Part shown: positions 21,254 to 32,500 of the stretch, in pieces | How positions within the stretch are numbered: position 1 is the first letter of the stretch | How the letters are laid out: each line of letters opens with the position of its first letter | NCBI RefSeq assembly: GCF_028502605.1 | Contig: NC_079233.1 | Coordinates: 620,001 to 684,000 of the forward strand | Direction of reading: 5' to 3' | DNA: 64,000 nt | DNA from: Trichoderma breve | Lineage: Eukaryota > Ascomycota > Sordariomycetes > Hypocreales > Hypocreaceae | Made by a program: the position numbers and the translations under genes | Notes under the pieces: generated by a model | Told to the model about the DNA's origin: nothing | What the model saw: only the letters and a program-made list of their open reading frames with translations | The model's database searches: none

Positions 21254-23471
21254 ATGTCCTCTGTGAGTACTCGGCGTGCGCCTAAGTCGCAAGGAGGGCT
21301 GGCCCGGCTGGTATCCAAATTCGAAAACCTTGGAACATCAAAGACGCCTCAAGATATTGGATCAGCAGGTGAAATCAGAAACGATCCGATTCCCGCCTCC
21401 AAAATTTCAGATGCTCGGCCAGTGCAGAAAAATGCAAGAGATCGCGTAGTCGGCTCATCAAAAACCTTGGCACCGCCATCTCTGGATCCTACAATTGCCA
21501 CAAGAGGCCGGTTGGAAACGCCTCTCAAAGATAGCCATGCTGGGACCACTGCAACTCCATCGCCCAAAGTTGGGAAACTGATCTCAAGGAGAGGCTTGGC
21601 GGTTGCGGACATGAGGAGATTGTTCGAGCGAGGAAATGATAAGACTGTTACTTCAAGTGAGCAGAACCCAGTTCAATGGCACTCTTCGACCGATACACAG
21701 TTATATCTTTTTGAGCAATAACATGGATGAACTATGAACTAATATTTGGATAGATGTTGCGCGAACGACTACCTATGAACCTAAACGCGTTGCTTCACCT
21801 ACCACGATCACCGAGTGTAATGACCATAAACCGTTCTCTCTTGCGAATAGCCCCATGAAGGGATCGTCGGCCGTAAACGATTCGGGGACACTGGCGAATC
21901 GGCAAGAAGAAAGAGACATTGTTCCCGACCTGGTTGAGCATCCCGAATATCTGCCACGGCCGCTCACTTCGCCCGATCGCTTCTCTAGACCCCCAGGAGA
22001 GGGCAAAGCTGCTATCGAAGACAATAAAAGCACTTGGCAAAGAAATGAACCCCGATTCAAGATACAGGGTGGTGTATTTTTACACAAGACTCCTGCTCCG
22101 CTCAAAAATATGGTGGTTACAGACGTAGGGACCTGGCGCCCAAAGCCTCTCGACACATCCGAGGTGGTCTTGCACTCTGGGGGCGGAAACTTGGGAAATG
22201 GTGGCCAACATTTGGTACATTCTTTTGGACGAGTAAAAGGGGACGGCCCAGGGCTTCTGGAAGATCTGCAAACTGGTGTGACTCTCTGCTATCCTTGCCG
22301 CGACGCTGTGCTATCATCGATGAGTTATACTGACGGGGATGCCAAAGAACCACGTGGACAAAGGGGCCTGCTGTTTCCCACATCCAGATCAGTTCCCTCT
22401 CAGCAGTCAAAGGTTTCCAACCTCCGGAGAAAGTTTGACAGCGCGTTGCCTTCATCAGTCTCGATGCCATCACTTTAGAAGAGGCACCCACGGACAGACA
22501 CAGCCAACGACAAACAGCCACTTCTGCAAAATAAGGCTGAACAGGTCGAACGAGCCCCAAGATCCAGCCTGGAGACACCATCAAGGCCGATTACTTCCCA
22601 ACAGGGCTCTGTGCGACCGGCTTCCACACAAGATGGCTCCCAGCCGCCTCGTTCCGGAACTTTGTCTGGAAACGGCCGGAGGCTCAAAGAGACGATTGGT
22701 CTTTTTGAGTCAATGAGCCACCAAGCCAATAGAGATGACGGATTGGGGAATATTCCCAAGATATCTTCGTCTCCGACATTCCAAAGGACTGCCGCTACGA
22801 AGGGTAATCTTGCTAGTGACAAACTCGAGCGGGCAGCAGCCAAATCTGAGGACGTACCACCTCCTCCCAGACTGTTGTCACCGACAGAAGATCGACCTCC
22901 ACGGCCATACGCACGATCACCAGGCGTAGATAGTGCCAGCAGCCAGGCTAGTGATATCACGCCCTTGCTCTACACGACACCGTCCATGATCAAGACAAGG
23001 CGCCATGAGAAACACTTTGTAAGTAATTAGCACTTAATCTTGAGTCTCATAATGACGTTGGAATTGTAATCAGTGGCCTAACTTGTCAAGGGATCTCTAT
23101 TTAGATCGGGATGGAGAAGAAAAGCGAAGTTGAGATCTGAAGACGGTGCCGTGCAACGCCAAGGATACAATATCGACGGTGAGGCAGGGTTCGACTTTGA
23201 GCAGAAATACCACAAGATTTCGTGCGATGAGACATGGACAGATGGCAGCGAGGCTTCCTCTACTACCCACGAACCTATGATTACAGACCGCCACCCTTCC
23301 CTTCGCCTTTTGCGTCGGCGTCTGATGTCTCGTAGCCATGGGCTGTTTGTTTCAGAGGCTCACTGTACTCTTGAGCAGCCGCAGCCAGTGCGAAACAATG
23401 AGCTACGGAATCTTCCTAGTCTTTTTGGAGAGAGGATGGCTGTATTGAGGGCACGAGCTCAGACGGAGTAG
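21254..23471 (+). pseudogene. large disordered protein of unknown function, split by one in-frame TAG
   Basis: Three exons (21254-21656, 21754-23018, 23091-23471) form a continuous frame of 683 codons except for one TAG at 22476-22478 (codon 376). Exon 1 carries ARLVSKFENLG and MRRLFERGN. After the TAG the same frame continues for another 307 codons with RLKETIGLFESM, then a correctly phased intron (GTAAGT donor, CTAAC branch, AAG acceptor) and a basic C terminus (RHPSLRLLRRRLMSR) ending TAG. The recurring short Lys/Arg-Leu-Phe-Glu motifs suggest repeated linear motifs. I do not recognise the family. The product would be 375 residues if the TAG is real, or 682 if it is read through, spliced out or a sequence error. 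No convincing intron removes it. Confidence 0.55.
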
Positions 23472-23911
23472 AGGAGGAATAGGATCGCGGAGGAGCATTA
23501 GAAGCAGATTCACTTAGAACTAGTCCTCTACTGAAATACGGATGTTGTTATCACTTCATTTGTTCGTTCATGCGCGATGGCTGGCTTTCAAAAGTATTTC
23601 ATGACCTACATCAATCCATATTGGGAGGCTCCGTTGCTGGGATCATGTTCACTAGGTAGACAAGCCATGAAGTTACAAAGTGAAAACCTTGGAGTTGAGA
23701 AGGTTTATCTTGTATACGTATATACCTAGGTATCTCCTAATCCCCATTATATCATGGACAGCTATAGTGTCCCAACTTGGCAAGTTATATCCTCTCTGCT
23801 CCCCAAACTAATGACCATGTGAAAGCAATATTTGCTGAATTTTCAAAACGCTTGCTAATGAAGTGCAAACAAAAGAAGCAGAATAAAGCAAAATGGCCAC
23901 CGACATCAGTA
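23472..23911. other. intergenic between convergent genes
   Basis: 440 bp of shared 3' flank between the TAG-interrupted gene and the pheromone receptor gene. No feature recognised. Confidence 0.5.
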
Positions 23912-25132
23912 CTACTTGCGCAATTGGCTTTCACTTGCCTCTGTCCTGGAGTGAATCTCCTTTGGCTGCACATATCCGTCAATCTGTCTGAGCTCGAGAT
24001 CAATTGGGTCGATGTCATCGCGGACCGGAGCCAGGACGGTGGTATCAGCGATGTGAGATCTGGTGGCGGAGCTGGTGTTTGTGATTGCTGAAAAGAGCGA
24101 GCCGGACTTGAGGGGCGTGCGGGAGGAGTCGCGGGTTGACTTGTACTGGGCCTGGTAGGATGATGAAGGGTATGAGGGTTCGCTGGAGGGAGTTGAAGGG
24201 GCTTGAGATATGCGCTGTGCGGCGATGGAGGCCAGAGGGAGAACGATTGCGATTGTTGTGGATGTGAGGGAGCCGGCTTCGAAGTTGATGAAGCGGCACC
24301 ATTCGAGAATGGCAAAGAAGACTGTAGAGAGTCTTGTTAGTGAGAGAACATCATGATAAAGAGGGGGGAGAGAGGAGAGCTTACAAGGGATAAACATGAG
24401 GATTCCGTTGGCCATGATGAGCACCTCCATCGGGGTCATAGCCCGGCGAGAGGGAAGCACACCGCGGTTGCTGATCAAGTGATGGATGATCTTGGAGTTG
24501 AACAAGGCGCAGAACCAAGCCATCGAGCAGGTGTTGAAGATGAGTGCCGTCTTGAACAGCCAAGCGTACTTTCGGGACGACTCCAAGCTGAGGATACTCT
24601 CGCATTGGACCACGGTAAAGGCCACTCTAAAGGCGGTGGTGATGAGGATAATGAGCAGAGATAAGAAGCAGATTGTGTACTTCGCCTTGTTCGCAAAGAG
24701 CGAGACCATGGTCCAAGCCTGATGCATGAGCGCCCCCTCGACAATAACGGCGAGAAACATCGAAAGGATTGTGCCGGCGATGCTGGTGCGGTAGTTCCAC
24801 TCGGGGATCTGGGAGTAATCGCCGCTCCAGACCTGGTAAAAGTGCGAAAAGGGCGAGAGGAAGTAGAAGGCGAGGAAGACGGTGCGGACGGCGCAGACGA
24901 TGAGGGCGAGGACGTGCAGGAGACAAGAGGCGCGGAGGAATTTTGACGACGGGGTGGTGAGTAGGATGACGAGGAGCATGGTGAGGGAGGCACCGAGCTG
25001 GGCGCCGTAATTGATGACGATGCTGACGGTTTCGTCGTTGAAGGCGTCGATTAGGGAGATGGGGATGAGGATCGGGGGATAGTCGGGGGACACGATGATG
25101 GTGATGTTTTGGGTGTATGGGTTGAAGGCCAT
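23912..25132 (-). CDS. ste2: Ste2-type pheromone receptor (class D GPCR)
   Basis: Two exons (25132-24385, 24321-23912) give 385 residues with seven hydrophobic helices. The N terminus before the first helix carries a glycosylation-type NIT site. Helix 1 contains INYGAQLGASLTMLLVILL and helix 7 contains TIAIVLPLASIAAQR, the conserved PLxS segment of Ste2-family receptors. The cytoplasmic tail is Ser/Thr-rich, suited to phosphorylation. Family members (yeast Ste2, Neurospora PRE-2) bind the secreted alpha-factor-like peptide and signal through a G protein to the mating MAPK cascade. The start at 25132 is chosen because upstream in-frame sequence is low-complexity leader. The single intron is 63 bp, lacks stops in frame and sits between helices 6 and 7. 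Confidence 0.92.
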   Translation of the reverse strand: MAFNPYTQNITIIVSPDYPPILIPISLIDAFNDETVSIVINYGAQLGASLTMLLVILLTTPSSKFLRASCLLHVLALIVCAVRTVFLAFYFLSPFSHFYQVWSGDYSQIPEWNYRTSIAGTILSMFLAVIVEGALMHQAWTMVSLFANKAKYTICFLSLLIILITTAFRVAFTVVQCESILSLESSRKYAWLFKTALIFNTCSMAWFCALFNSKIIHHLISNRGVLPSRRAMTPMEVLIMANGILMFIPCKLSSLPPLYHDVLSLTRLSTVFFAILEWCRFINFEAGSLTSTTIAIVLPLASIAAQRISQAPSTPSSEPSYPSSSYQAQYKSTRDSSRTPLKSGSLFSAITNTSSATRSHIADTTVLAPVRDDIDPIDLELRQIDGYVQPKEIHSRTEASESQLRK

Positions 25133-26898
25133 TTTGGCGGCTGAGTTGCTCTCGATTGAGTGAGTGAGTGGTTCGTTTGATGGTGATGCTGAGATTTTTG
25201 GGTGTTGATGAAAGTTGGTGATGTTGGATATCTTGGTGTTGAGGCTTGGTTTGAGAGGAGGATATATTGAACCAAAGGAAGAAACCACGAGACAACGAAT
25301 AACAGCAAAAAAGAAGCTATACAGCCTACCCAAAGCGAAAACAATGAAGAATGTTTCTAAAAACAGATGACCGACTCAAATCATCGCAACTGAAGCCATT
25401 GTTCCCAACGCCCTCCATTCAGACCATCGTCAGCTCACCTCACCTTATAAGAGAAAGAAACAAACGGTCACCCATCGCCCACCACCGGCACATTGTCTCG
25501 CAGGGCATAATACCACCCAAAAATTCCAATCTCAAACAGGGAATAATACATTTGAACTGAAGTGAGCCCGCATCACCGCTTCGGGCATTAAGAAAAGGGA
25601 ATAAAGTGAAGATGGGGATTGAAATGCAGTGGGCGGGAGGGCTTAATATTGTTGTTGCGGGAGGTGGCGTTTTGCTTAGTATTGTTCTTGAGACGGGGGC
25701 TGCGGCAGGGGATCCGGATTGGGATGTTTGCGGGTTTGCAGGTGAAGGATCGTTGATTACTGCTTATTATTTTAATCTATTTTATTTTTATGTGTGGTTT
25801 TGTTGTTTAGGTTCTGTTTGGAGGGATGCTTTGAGTTGGTGATATTTTTGGATCAAGGCCGGTCTGTAAGCTAGATGCACTTTATTTCAACCACAATTGC
25901 TATCCAGTAGATGCGAACAGCTATTCATGATATAAATAACTTTTTGTATGTATCGACATCCAAAAACATCACTGCACAGATGCTGCAGAAGACAATGAAC
26001 TGCGCACAAAGTGGCCAGTGTCACACGGAACCTGCCGAGCGCTCTCCCACTAACACGCATCCAAGTGCCGGGCACCTGTCATGTCATAGCTTCATGCCAC
26101 CTACACTCCAAGTTCCCGGTTTCTGGATCACTAGTGCTCGTAAGCTACTAATCACGTTGCTACTCCTATAGTATTAGACTCGATCCTCATGCTCTCTTCG
26201 CCATTCTGCCTCGTCTCAATATCTGTCCATGTCCATCAGCTCCAGGTGCTACAAGCGAGGCCTGCATGAACCAATAGTCTGCAAACAAACGAACGCCCCC
26301 TCACGAGAACAGCAAACGGCACGAAATTAAAAACAAAAAATCCTGCTTTCGTCGCCGTGTAACTCCCGGGTCGCCTCCGCGGCATCCTCCGCTCCCTCGT
26401 ATCGGCCCGCCGAGCCGCTGTCAAATGAGCGGAGAGAGAGAGACGAGGCTTGGAGACGGTGTGGCGGATGTTTGCTGGACCCTTGCTTGGAGGGGTTTGG
26501 GATTGGCACATTTTGCGGCTGAGGAAAGATACAAAGAGTCACTGGCGAGGAGCGGTCTGTGTTACTGGAGAGGAATGAGAAATGAGCAAAAAGTCTTGCA
26601 GAGCAGTCTATGAGTGGTGATGTGGTGTCCATCATCTATACACTATCCAACTTGGGAAAACAGTCCAAAATACATGGCCACTATGGGTGGCTCAACTGCC
26701 GTCAACTTCATACCATCATTCGTAATCTTCCAGAGTGTGTGTATGTATCTCTGCTCTAATAGGTCCAACCAAAAACAAAAACAACCGCCCGCCAAAAGTA
26801 ACATCTAAAAAAAAAAAAAAAAAGCAGACAGTTTACCTCCCATTATATTCGAGAAGCGTGTTGAATAGCTTCCAATCCCTCACCGAGAAACCAGCATT
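25133..26898. other. intergenic, 1.8 kb, no gene recognised
   Basis: Upstream region of the pheromone receptor gene and 3' flank of the IDO gene. A run of 17 A residues lies at 26807-26823. Small ORFs have no recognisable family. Confidence 0.45.
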
Positions 26899-28365
26899 TT
26901 AATACGAGCAAATACCACCAACCTCATCCTCCATCGTCCAAGTCCCGGCGAGACCTTTGACTTCGACATCTTCTGTTTCCGAGGGAGCGCCTTCATCTTC
27001 TTTGCCCAAGAAGAAATCGCCGCTGCCTTCCTTCCTCACCTGTCTCTTCATAAACCTCTTCGTCCACTCTTCAACAGCCGGCTCTCCCGTCTCATCCCGC
27101 GCCTGCTTGAGGAAGGGAATCAGAGCCGTGCCGCCAGTGCCCTTTTGACTCTTTCCTTCGCTCTTGCGAGAGGCAATGGCAAGATTGAGAGGCCGGCGAG
27201 CGACTTCGGGGCTGCGAGACCTGCTGCGGGCGCGGACTTGGCGAGATGGAGTGATGACATAGCGTGTGACAATGGCAATGTGCTTGTCTCTGAAGGCGCT
27301 CAACATGGCTAGACAGGCGTCGTAGGCGAGGGCAAGCTGAGTATCTTCAGTGTGTTCTTGGACGTATTCGCGAATATTGGCCACGCGAGAGACATCCTCG
27401 AGGAACTGCGCATGGGGACCTGGCATGTAATTGCGCATCTCCTGGATAAAGTTGTGCTTTGCGCTTCGGCCACGGCTGTCTGAATCGGATGAGGCATCTC
27501 TCTTTTCACCCGTAGGTCGGTGCTGAATGCCCAAGGCAATGTCGAAAAACTGAATCAAGCTGCTCTGCGCGTTGCTTCCTCCACTGTATTGTCGGTATTT
27601 GTCGTTGCCTGTGCCGTCGTCGTAAATGACTCCAAACGGCAGGCCGGCTTCACCCATGTTCTTGCTTCCGGCAAGGAAAGGCCTGATGCGGTTGTAGAAG
27701 ATTACGGGATCACAACTCTCGTGCATCCTCTGTAGAATATTTGTCAAGTCAGTCAAGCGCTCAGCGAAAGTCCGCAGACACCGTGTAACAACGGCAGAGT
27801 CGTTTTGTCTCGCGGCCGCAATGGCAGTGAGCATGAGAGACATGATGGGAGCGCCGCGGGCCTCGATGGCCACCGAGACGAGATAGAACCATGATTCGTC
27901 AATTGCCCCGGTAAACGTAAAGAGCGTGGCCAAGTTCTCCAGGTTGTCAATGTCTTCATCCATAAATAGCGGTTTGAAGTTCCACAGGCAAACGGCTGCA
28001 TAAGTCGCCACGGGCGGAACCTCCAAGTGGCGCGAAATATCCAGCAGCGGAATCGAGATTTGAGGCGGCAGTCGATCCGAGGGTGAATCTCCGCCCCAGA
28101 TGTATCCGTGGGCCATGAAGCAGAGCAGTGAATATGCTCGACGCCACTCGGCATCGTGCTCCAGGCCCACGGTCGACAGCACCGGCAGGCGGTCGATGAC
28201 GCCGCGCAACCGGCGACTGAGGATCAGAGCCTGTAGATTTGCCACGATAGCCTCCCATTTGTTGTAGTAAGGATCTGGTAGACGGGTGAGAGGGAGAGTG
28301 CTGGGCAGAAAGCCGTGAGTGGGTGAGATGCCGTAATCGGCGAGGACGGGGATCGGAGGAAGCAT
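26899..28365 (-). CDS. IDO: indoleamine 2,3-dioxygenase family protein
   Basis: A single exon of 488 residues with the IDO fold throughout. Visible family segments are an N-terminal small domain with WEAIVANLQ, RRAYSLLCFMAHGYIWGG, ISIPLLDISRHLEVPPV, the loop GGSNAQSSLIQFFDIALGI near the active site, and FRDKHIAIVTRYV, where the His is the proximal haem ligand. The enzyme opens the indole ring of L-tryptophan to N-formylkynurenine, the first step towards kynurenine and de novo NAD; fungi often carry several paralogues with different affinities. The C-terminal ~90 residues are charged and less conserved. An Arg/Ser-rich stretch (RARSRSRSPE) interrupts the region after the haem ligand, an insertion not typical of small IDOs. 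It is intronless, unlike most genes here. Confidence 0.9.
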   Translation of the reverse strand: MLPPIPVLADYGISPTHGFLPSTLPLTRLPDPYYNKWEAIVANLQALILSRRLRGVIDRLPVLSTVGLEHDAEWRRAYSLLCFMAHGYIWGGDSPSDRLPPQISIPLLDISRHLEVPPVATYAAVCLWNFKPLFMDEDIDNLENLATLFTFTGAIDESWFYLVSVAIEARGAPIMSLMLTAIAAARQNDSAVVTRCLRTFAERLTDLTNILQRMHESCDPVIFYNRIRPFLAGSKNMGEAGLPFGVIYDDGTGNDKYRQYSGGSNAQSSLIQFFDIALGIQHRPTGEKRDASSDSDSRGRSAKHNFIQEMRNYMPGPHAQFLEDVSRVANIREYVQEHTEDTQLALAYDACLAMLSAFRDKHIAIVTRYVITPSRQVRARSRSRSPEVARRPLNLAIASRKSEGKSQKGTGGTALIPFLKQARDETGEPAVEEWTKRFMKRQVRKEGSGDFFLGKEDEGAPSETEDVEVKGLAGTWTMEDEVGGICSY

Positions 28366-29564
28366 GTTTTAAGCTTCTCTTCCTTAGTGAGAACAAAGGT
28401 AAGATCCGGCAAAGTCGAAAGTCGCGCTTAGATCCAAGCAAAAGACCCAAAGCAACCGATAGTGAGGCAAATAGTTTGATGGAGAAGTTGAGAGTGAAAA
28501 AGACCTAGGAGGAGTTTTGAGTCCTGAAACAGTCGTTGGCTTGACAAATATTTTTCGAGTTGCGTTAGCGGGGGGACGCGGCAACGCCTCCTAATTTTCC
28601 CTCGGTTTTGCGGGATAAAAGCCAAACAATTTCTAAGCCGCGGCGATAAAACCCAGGGAATCTTCGGACTTGTAATTGCTAAAAGGCAATGACGAGTCAC
28701 AAGACGGAGTTTCTATTGCGTGCGAACGCGGGGGAGAGAGGTGTCAAACAGCAAGGAACAAGAAGAACCCGGATGGAAATGTCTCCGGGAACGTTGATGA
28801 TGAGAAAATGCGGAAGAGAAATGACACATCGGCCCATGCCGCGCAAAGAATGGTCCGATTTTGGTTAAACCTTTCTGTGGCGAAAATGTCATTGGGTAGG
28901 CTATTATTAATGTCTCGTTCGTCTTAGTTTCTTAGCCCGACTATTTTGCTCATCGACTGGGCGTTAGAATCCGATGGTCCGGTCGGGAAAAGCCATCGGA
29001 CGCCACCAAATGGAATCTCCCGGACACCAAGTTTATTCTTTGCTCTACGGACGTGCGGAGGAGATGAGGGGAGATTTCCAAGGCGGTAGACTTAATGCTG
29101 GGAGCCATGGAAGAAATTTCAGTGTACAGTGCTTGAAAGTCTTGGAGATTCTCTTTTCTCTCGTAGCTTCACAACTTGGGGTTCCACAGTGCTTCTAACT
29201 TGCTTAGACTCACACGTGACCAGGCATATGTCGGATTGAACATCTTCTCAGTATATCAATTGCGTATCTTAAAGGATCAAAGTGAGTTCTAGAATTTATT
29301 CAAGAATAAGTTTTATCTAAGGTGCCTAACACAAGGGAGGATATCCACGCTGATGGCTGTGAGTTGACTATTTCCCAAAACCGACCCCTGCTCTAGTTGC
29401 CAGAGGTGGGCTTAGTTGTCCAGCCAATCAGAGACTATAGGCACGTACTAACTTACTTATACAGGTAGACTATTGTCAACTTCAATGCAGCCTTGAGAAT
29501 GGCCTGTGTCCAAGCCTTAGGTGATGAGTTATGAAGACGCATATTTAATATATTCAATTCCAAA
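28366..29564. other. intergenic, 1.2 kb, no gene recognised
   Basis: Promoter region of the IDO gene on the left and 3' flank of the NLR gene on the right. No coding or RNA feature supported. This appears to be the left edge of the less GC-rich, repeat-bearing accessory segment. Confidence 0.45.
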
Positions 29565-32500
29565 TCAAACACAAAGAATGTCAAGACATGTCCTGTTCCG
29601 ACCTGACGGGAATGGTCTTTCAAGAAAACGGAGAGCCTCCGGTCCCCCATATCCAGAATTTATCAGTAGCTTTACAATTTCCTTATCCCCTCTGCGAAGA
29701 GCCAATCCTAAAGGGTCATAAGTCCATCTAAAACTTTTCTTTATAATAATTCCATCTATGTCGAGTAGACGAGAAATAATAGCCAAGTTCCCTTTCTCAA
29801 CAGCCCTATGCAGAGGATTGCATCCGTCCCAGTAGTTGACATCCACATTGTACTGGAGAAGCCAATTCAACAATGAGAGGTCGCCTTTATCAATCATGCT
29901 ATGTAGCATGCGGCCGCCACAAACTGCTGCATCTTCATCTATGCTGACGCCCTTTGCGATGAGCCGCTCCACTGTCGGCCAGAGACCTGAAATAATGGCG
30001 CAAGAGAGGATCGACTGTTCAGAGTGTTTGGCTCCTTGCGCTAAAAGCAAATCAACTATTTTTTGAAACCCATGTCTTGAGGCTATCATTAACGCTGTTT
30101 CGCCTTGTTCGTTCTCAGCATCTATGTTAGCTCCTTGTTCAAGCAGCATGGCGGCTAAACTCGTATAGCCAGATTTTGCCACAATATGTAACGCTGTCCA
30201 TGCCTTGTTACCTCGGATGTTCACATCTGCTCCGTGTGCAAGCAGTCGTTCAACCAAATAATAATCGTACCTTGCCGCAATATGTAATGCTGTCCGTCCG
30301 TCGTTGTCCGGGATGTTCACATCGGCTCCATATGCGAGCAAGATTTCGACCACGCTCGAGTCGTAATAGCTCACAGCTATGTGCAAGGCTGTCTGGCCGT
30401 CTCCATTTCGAATATCCACGCCTGCACCATGTGCGAGCAATCGTTCAGCGATATCGTCGAAGTTTCCATATGCAGCAATATGCAACGCTGTCCGTCCTTC
30501 TTTGTCTCGGACGTTCACGTCTGCTCCATGTGCAAGCAAGACTTCAACAATATCTAGGCTTTCATCCCCTACAGCGATACTCAACGCTGTCGAGCCCGAA
30601 TTGTCTTGGATATCCACGGCTGCGCCATGTGCGAGGAATGGTTCGATCACATTGGCGCTACTTGATTCTGCAGCGATACGTAACGATGTGCAGCCGGATT
30701 TATCTTGGGTGTCTATGCTTGCGCCGTTTGCGAGCAATGCGTTGACTGTACTCAGCTTTCCATCAGACATTGCAGTGTCATGCAACGCTGTCACACCCCT
30801 TTTAGCCTGGGCCCTGACATCTGCACCGTTCGAGAGAAATAGTTGGACAATGTTCGCCCGGTCGTTCAATGCAGCAAGATGCAATGCTGTGAAACCCGCT
30901 TTATCTTGGCTCTTTATATCTGCACCATTTGAGAGTAGAAGCTCGATTATACTCATCTGACTAGAAATTGAAGCGATATGCAACGCTGTCGAGCCCTCCC
31001 CATCTCGCATTTCCACATCTGCTCCATGTGTGAGCAATAGCTTAACTATACTTTCTCGATCGGCCTCTACGGCGACATGTAATGGTGGTATTTCCGGTCC
31101 ATAATCACTTTTGATCTCTGTCTTCGCGCCCCCTGTTAAAAGCAATGCTGAGACCTCTTCGTGCCCTCCCTTTGCCGCCAGTGCAAGTGGACTGAGGCAC
31201 CACCAATTTTCTTCAAAGGTATCAGTGCTGTGGGGTTGAAACATCTCGTCCACTGAAATCAATGCCGAACGAACCTCCTTGGAAACAATGACAGGACTGC
31301 CTGCTTGGTTCCTGTTTCCGGGTTCTAAATCTGCATCTTTATCCAACAGCAATCTAACAATTGATGATGCCCCTCGTTTTGCAGCTAGCTTCAAAGGCGT
31401 CGTGTAGAAAAAAGTGTCTTTCACTTCGATATTGACCTTTTGTCTTAGTAAGAGTTCGACGATACCCGCATGCCCGTTATAAGCTGCCCACCACAGAGGG
31501 GATCTGTTCCGCTTGTCTCTAACATCGGGGTCGCATCCCTTGTTGATTAGCTCTGCCACTATGCCTGATAGACCTAAGCAGGCTGCGACATGCAACTCGA
31601 CCACTTGCTCCGAAATTTGGAGTAGATCATCCGTTTCGTGTGTAGAGAGGTTGGTGCGTGCCAAGTCTATCTGCATCAAGGAATCGTGCCACAAATCTGA
31701 GTTCATCCTGATGTGAAGGAAAGACTCTACTCTTTGGATTTCTAATCCTTGAATTAATAAAGCTGCTTCTGTATGATATGCCCAGAATTCTGTTGCATAG
31801 TTGTGAAAATTTCCTTCATCATCATTTTCGTTCTTGAAAACAGAACGAATTGTCGAAAATGAAAGATATGACATGCAAGTATTAGCAATCAATTGCTGGG
31901 ATTTTTCCATCCAATTGTTATTTGATCTTTCAAAATATTCTTGGATAGTGTAATGGGCTAGTCGAGCCTCTTGAGTTTCGCTTTCTATCACAACAAGCGG
32001 CGCGCAAGCTTGAGTGATATGACTAGCAGTTGGGAAATTATCTTCATCTATCATACATTTTCTAGTGTCAATTGCGAGTATTAAGCGAAGTATGCCGAGT
32101 GGAAGTGGTTTCTTGGATTTTACCACCCACGCAAGAATGGTCATTGCGTCTGTGGGCAAATCGCCTTTTTGTTGCTGTATTCGTTCCATCGCCTTGTGAT
32201 AGGCTTTGCTTAGAACATCTACTCTATCAATTCTTTCTTTTGGGTATGTCTTCAAACCCTCTAGTGCCCTCCGGACACTGGCAATGGATCTCTTACCAAC
32301 AAGAGAGTCGATGTACATCTGAGCTAGAAGAAACCTGATATGGTAAGCTTATGAATACAAACTTTCACTGCTCACTATTCACTTACATCCCTTCAATAGC
32401 AGACTCTATGCATTCTTTGATCTCCTCTTGTAAAGGTACGTTGCTTTGCACAAAATCGGGCAGCTGGGCCATGCGTCTATCAAGGAACGAAAAAATGTCA

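Noticed and set aside
22339..22716. Alternative frame covering the in-frame TAG, possible frameshift explanation
   Set aside because: Its composition differs from the main frame, and the main frame itself remains open on both sides of the TAG, so a frameshift is not needed.
24627..25295. 222-codon ORF in another minus frame of the pheromone receptor
   Set aside because: Its Arg/His-rich sequence is an overlapping frame of the membrane helices of Ste2 and has no domain.
30379..30960. 193-codon plus-strand ORF opposite the ankyrin repeats
   Set aside because: Repetitive peptide (CASN, SAPCASK-like units) is the antisense of the ~99 bp ankyrin repeat and not an independent gene.
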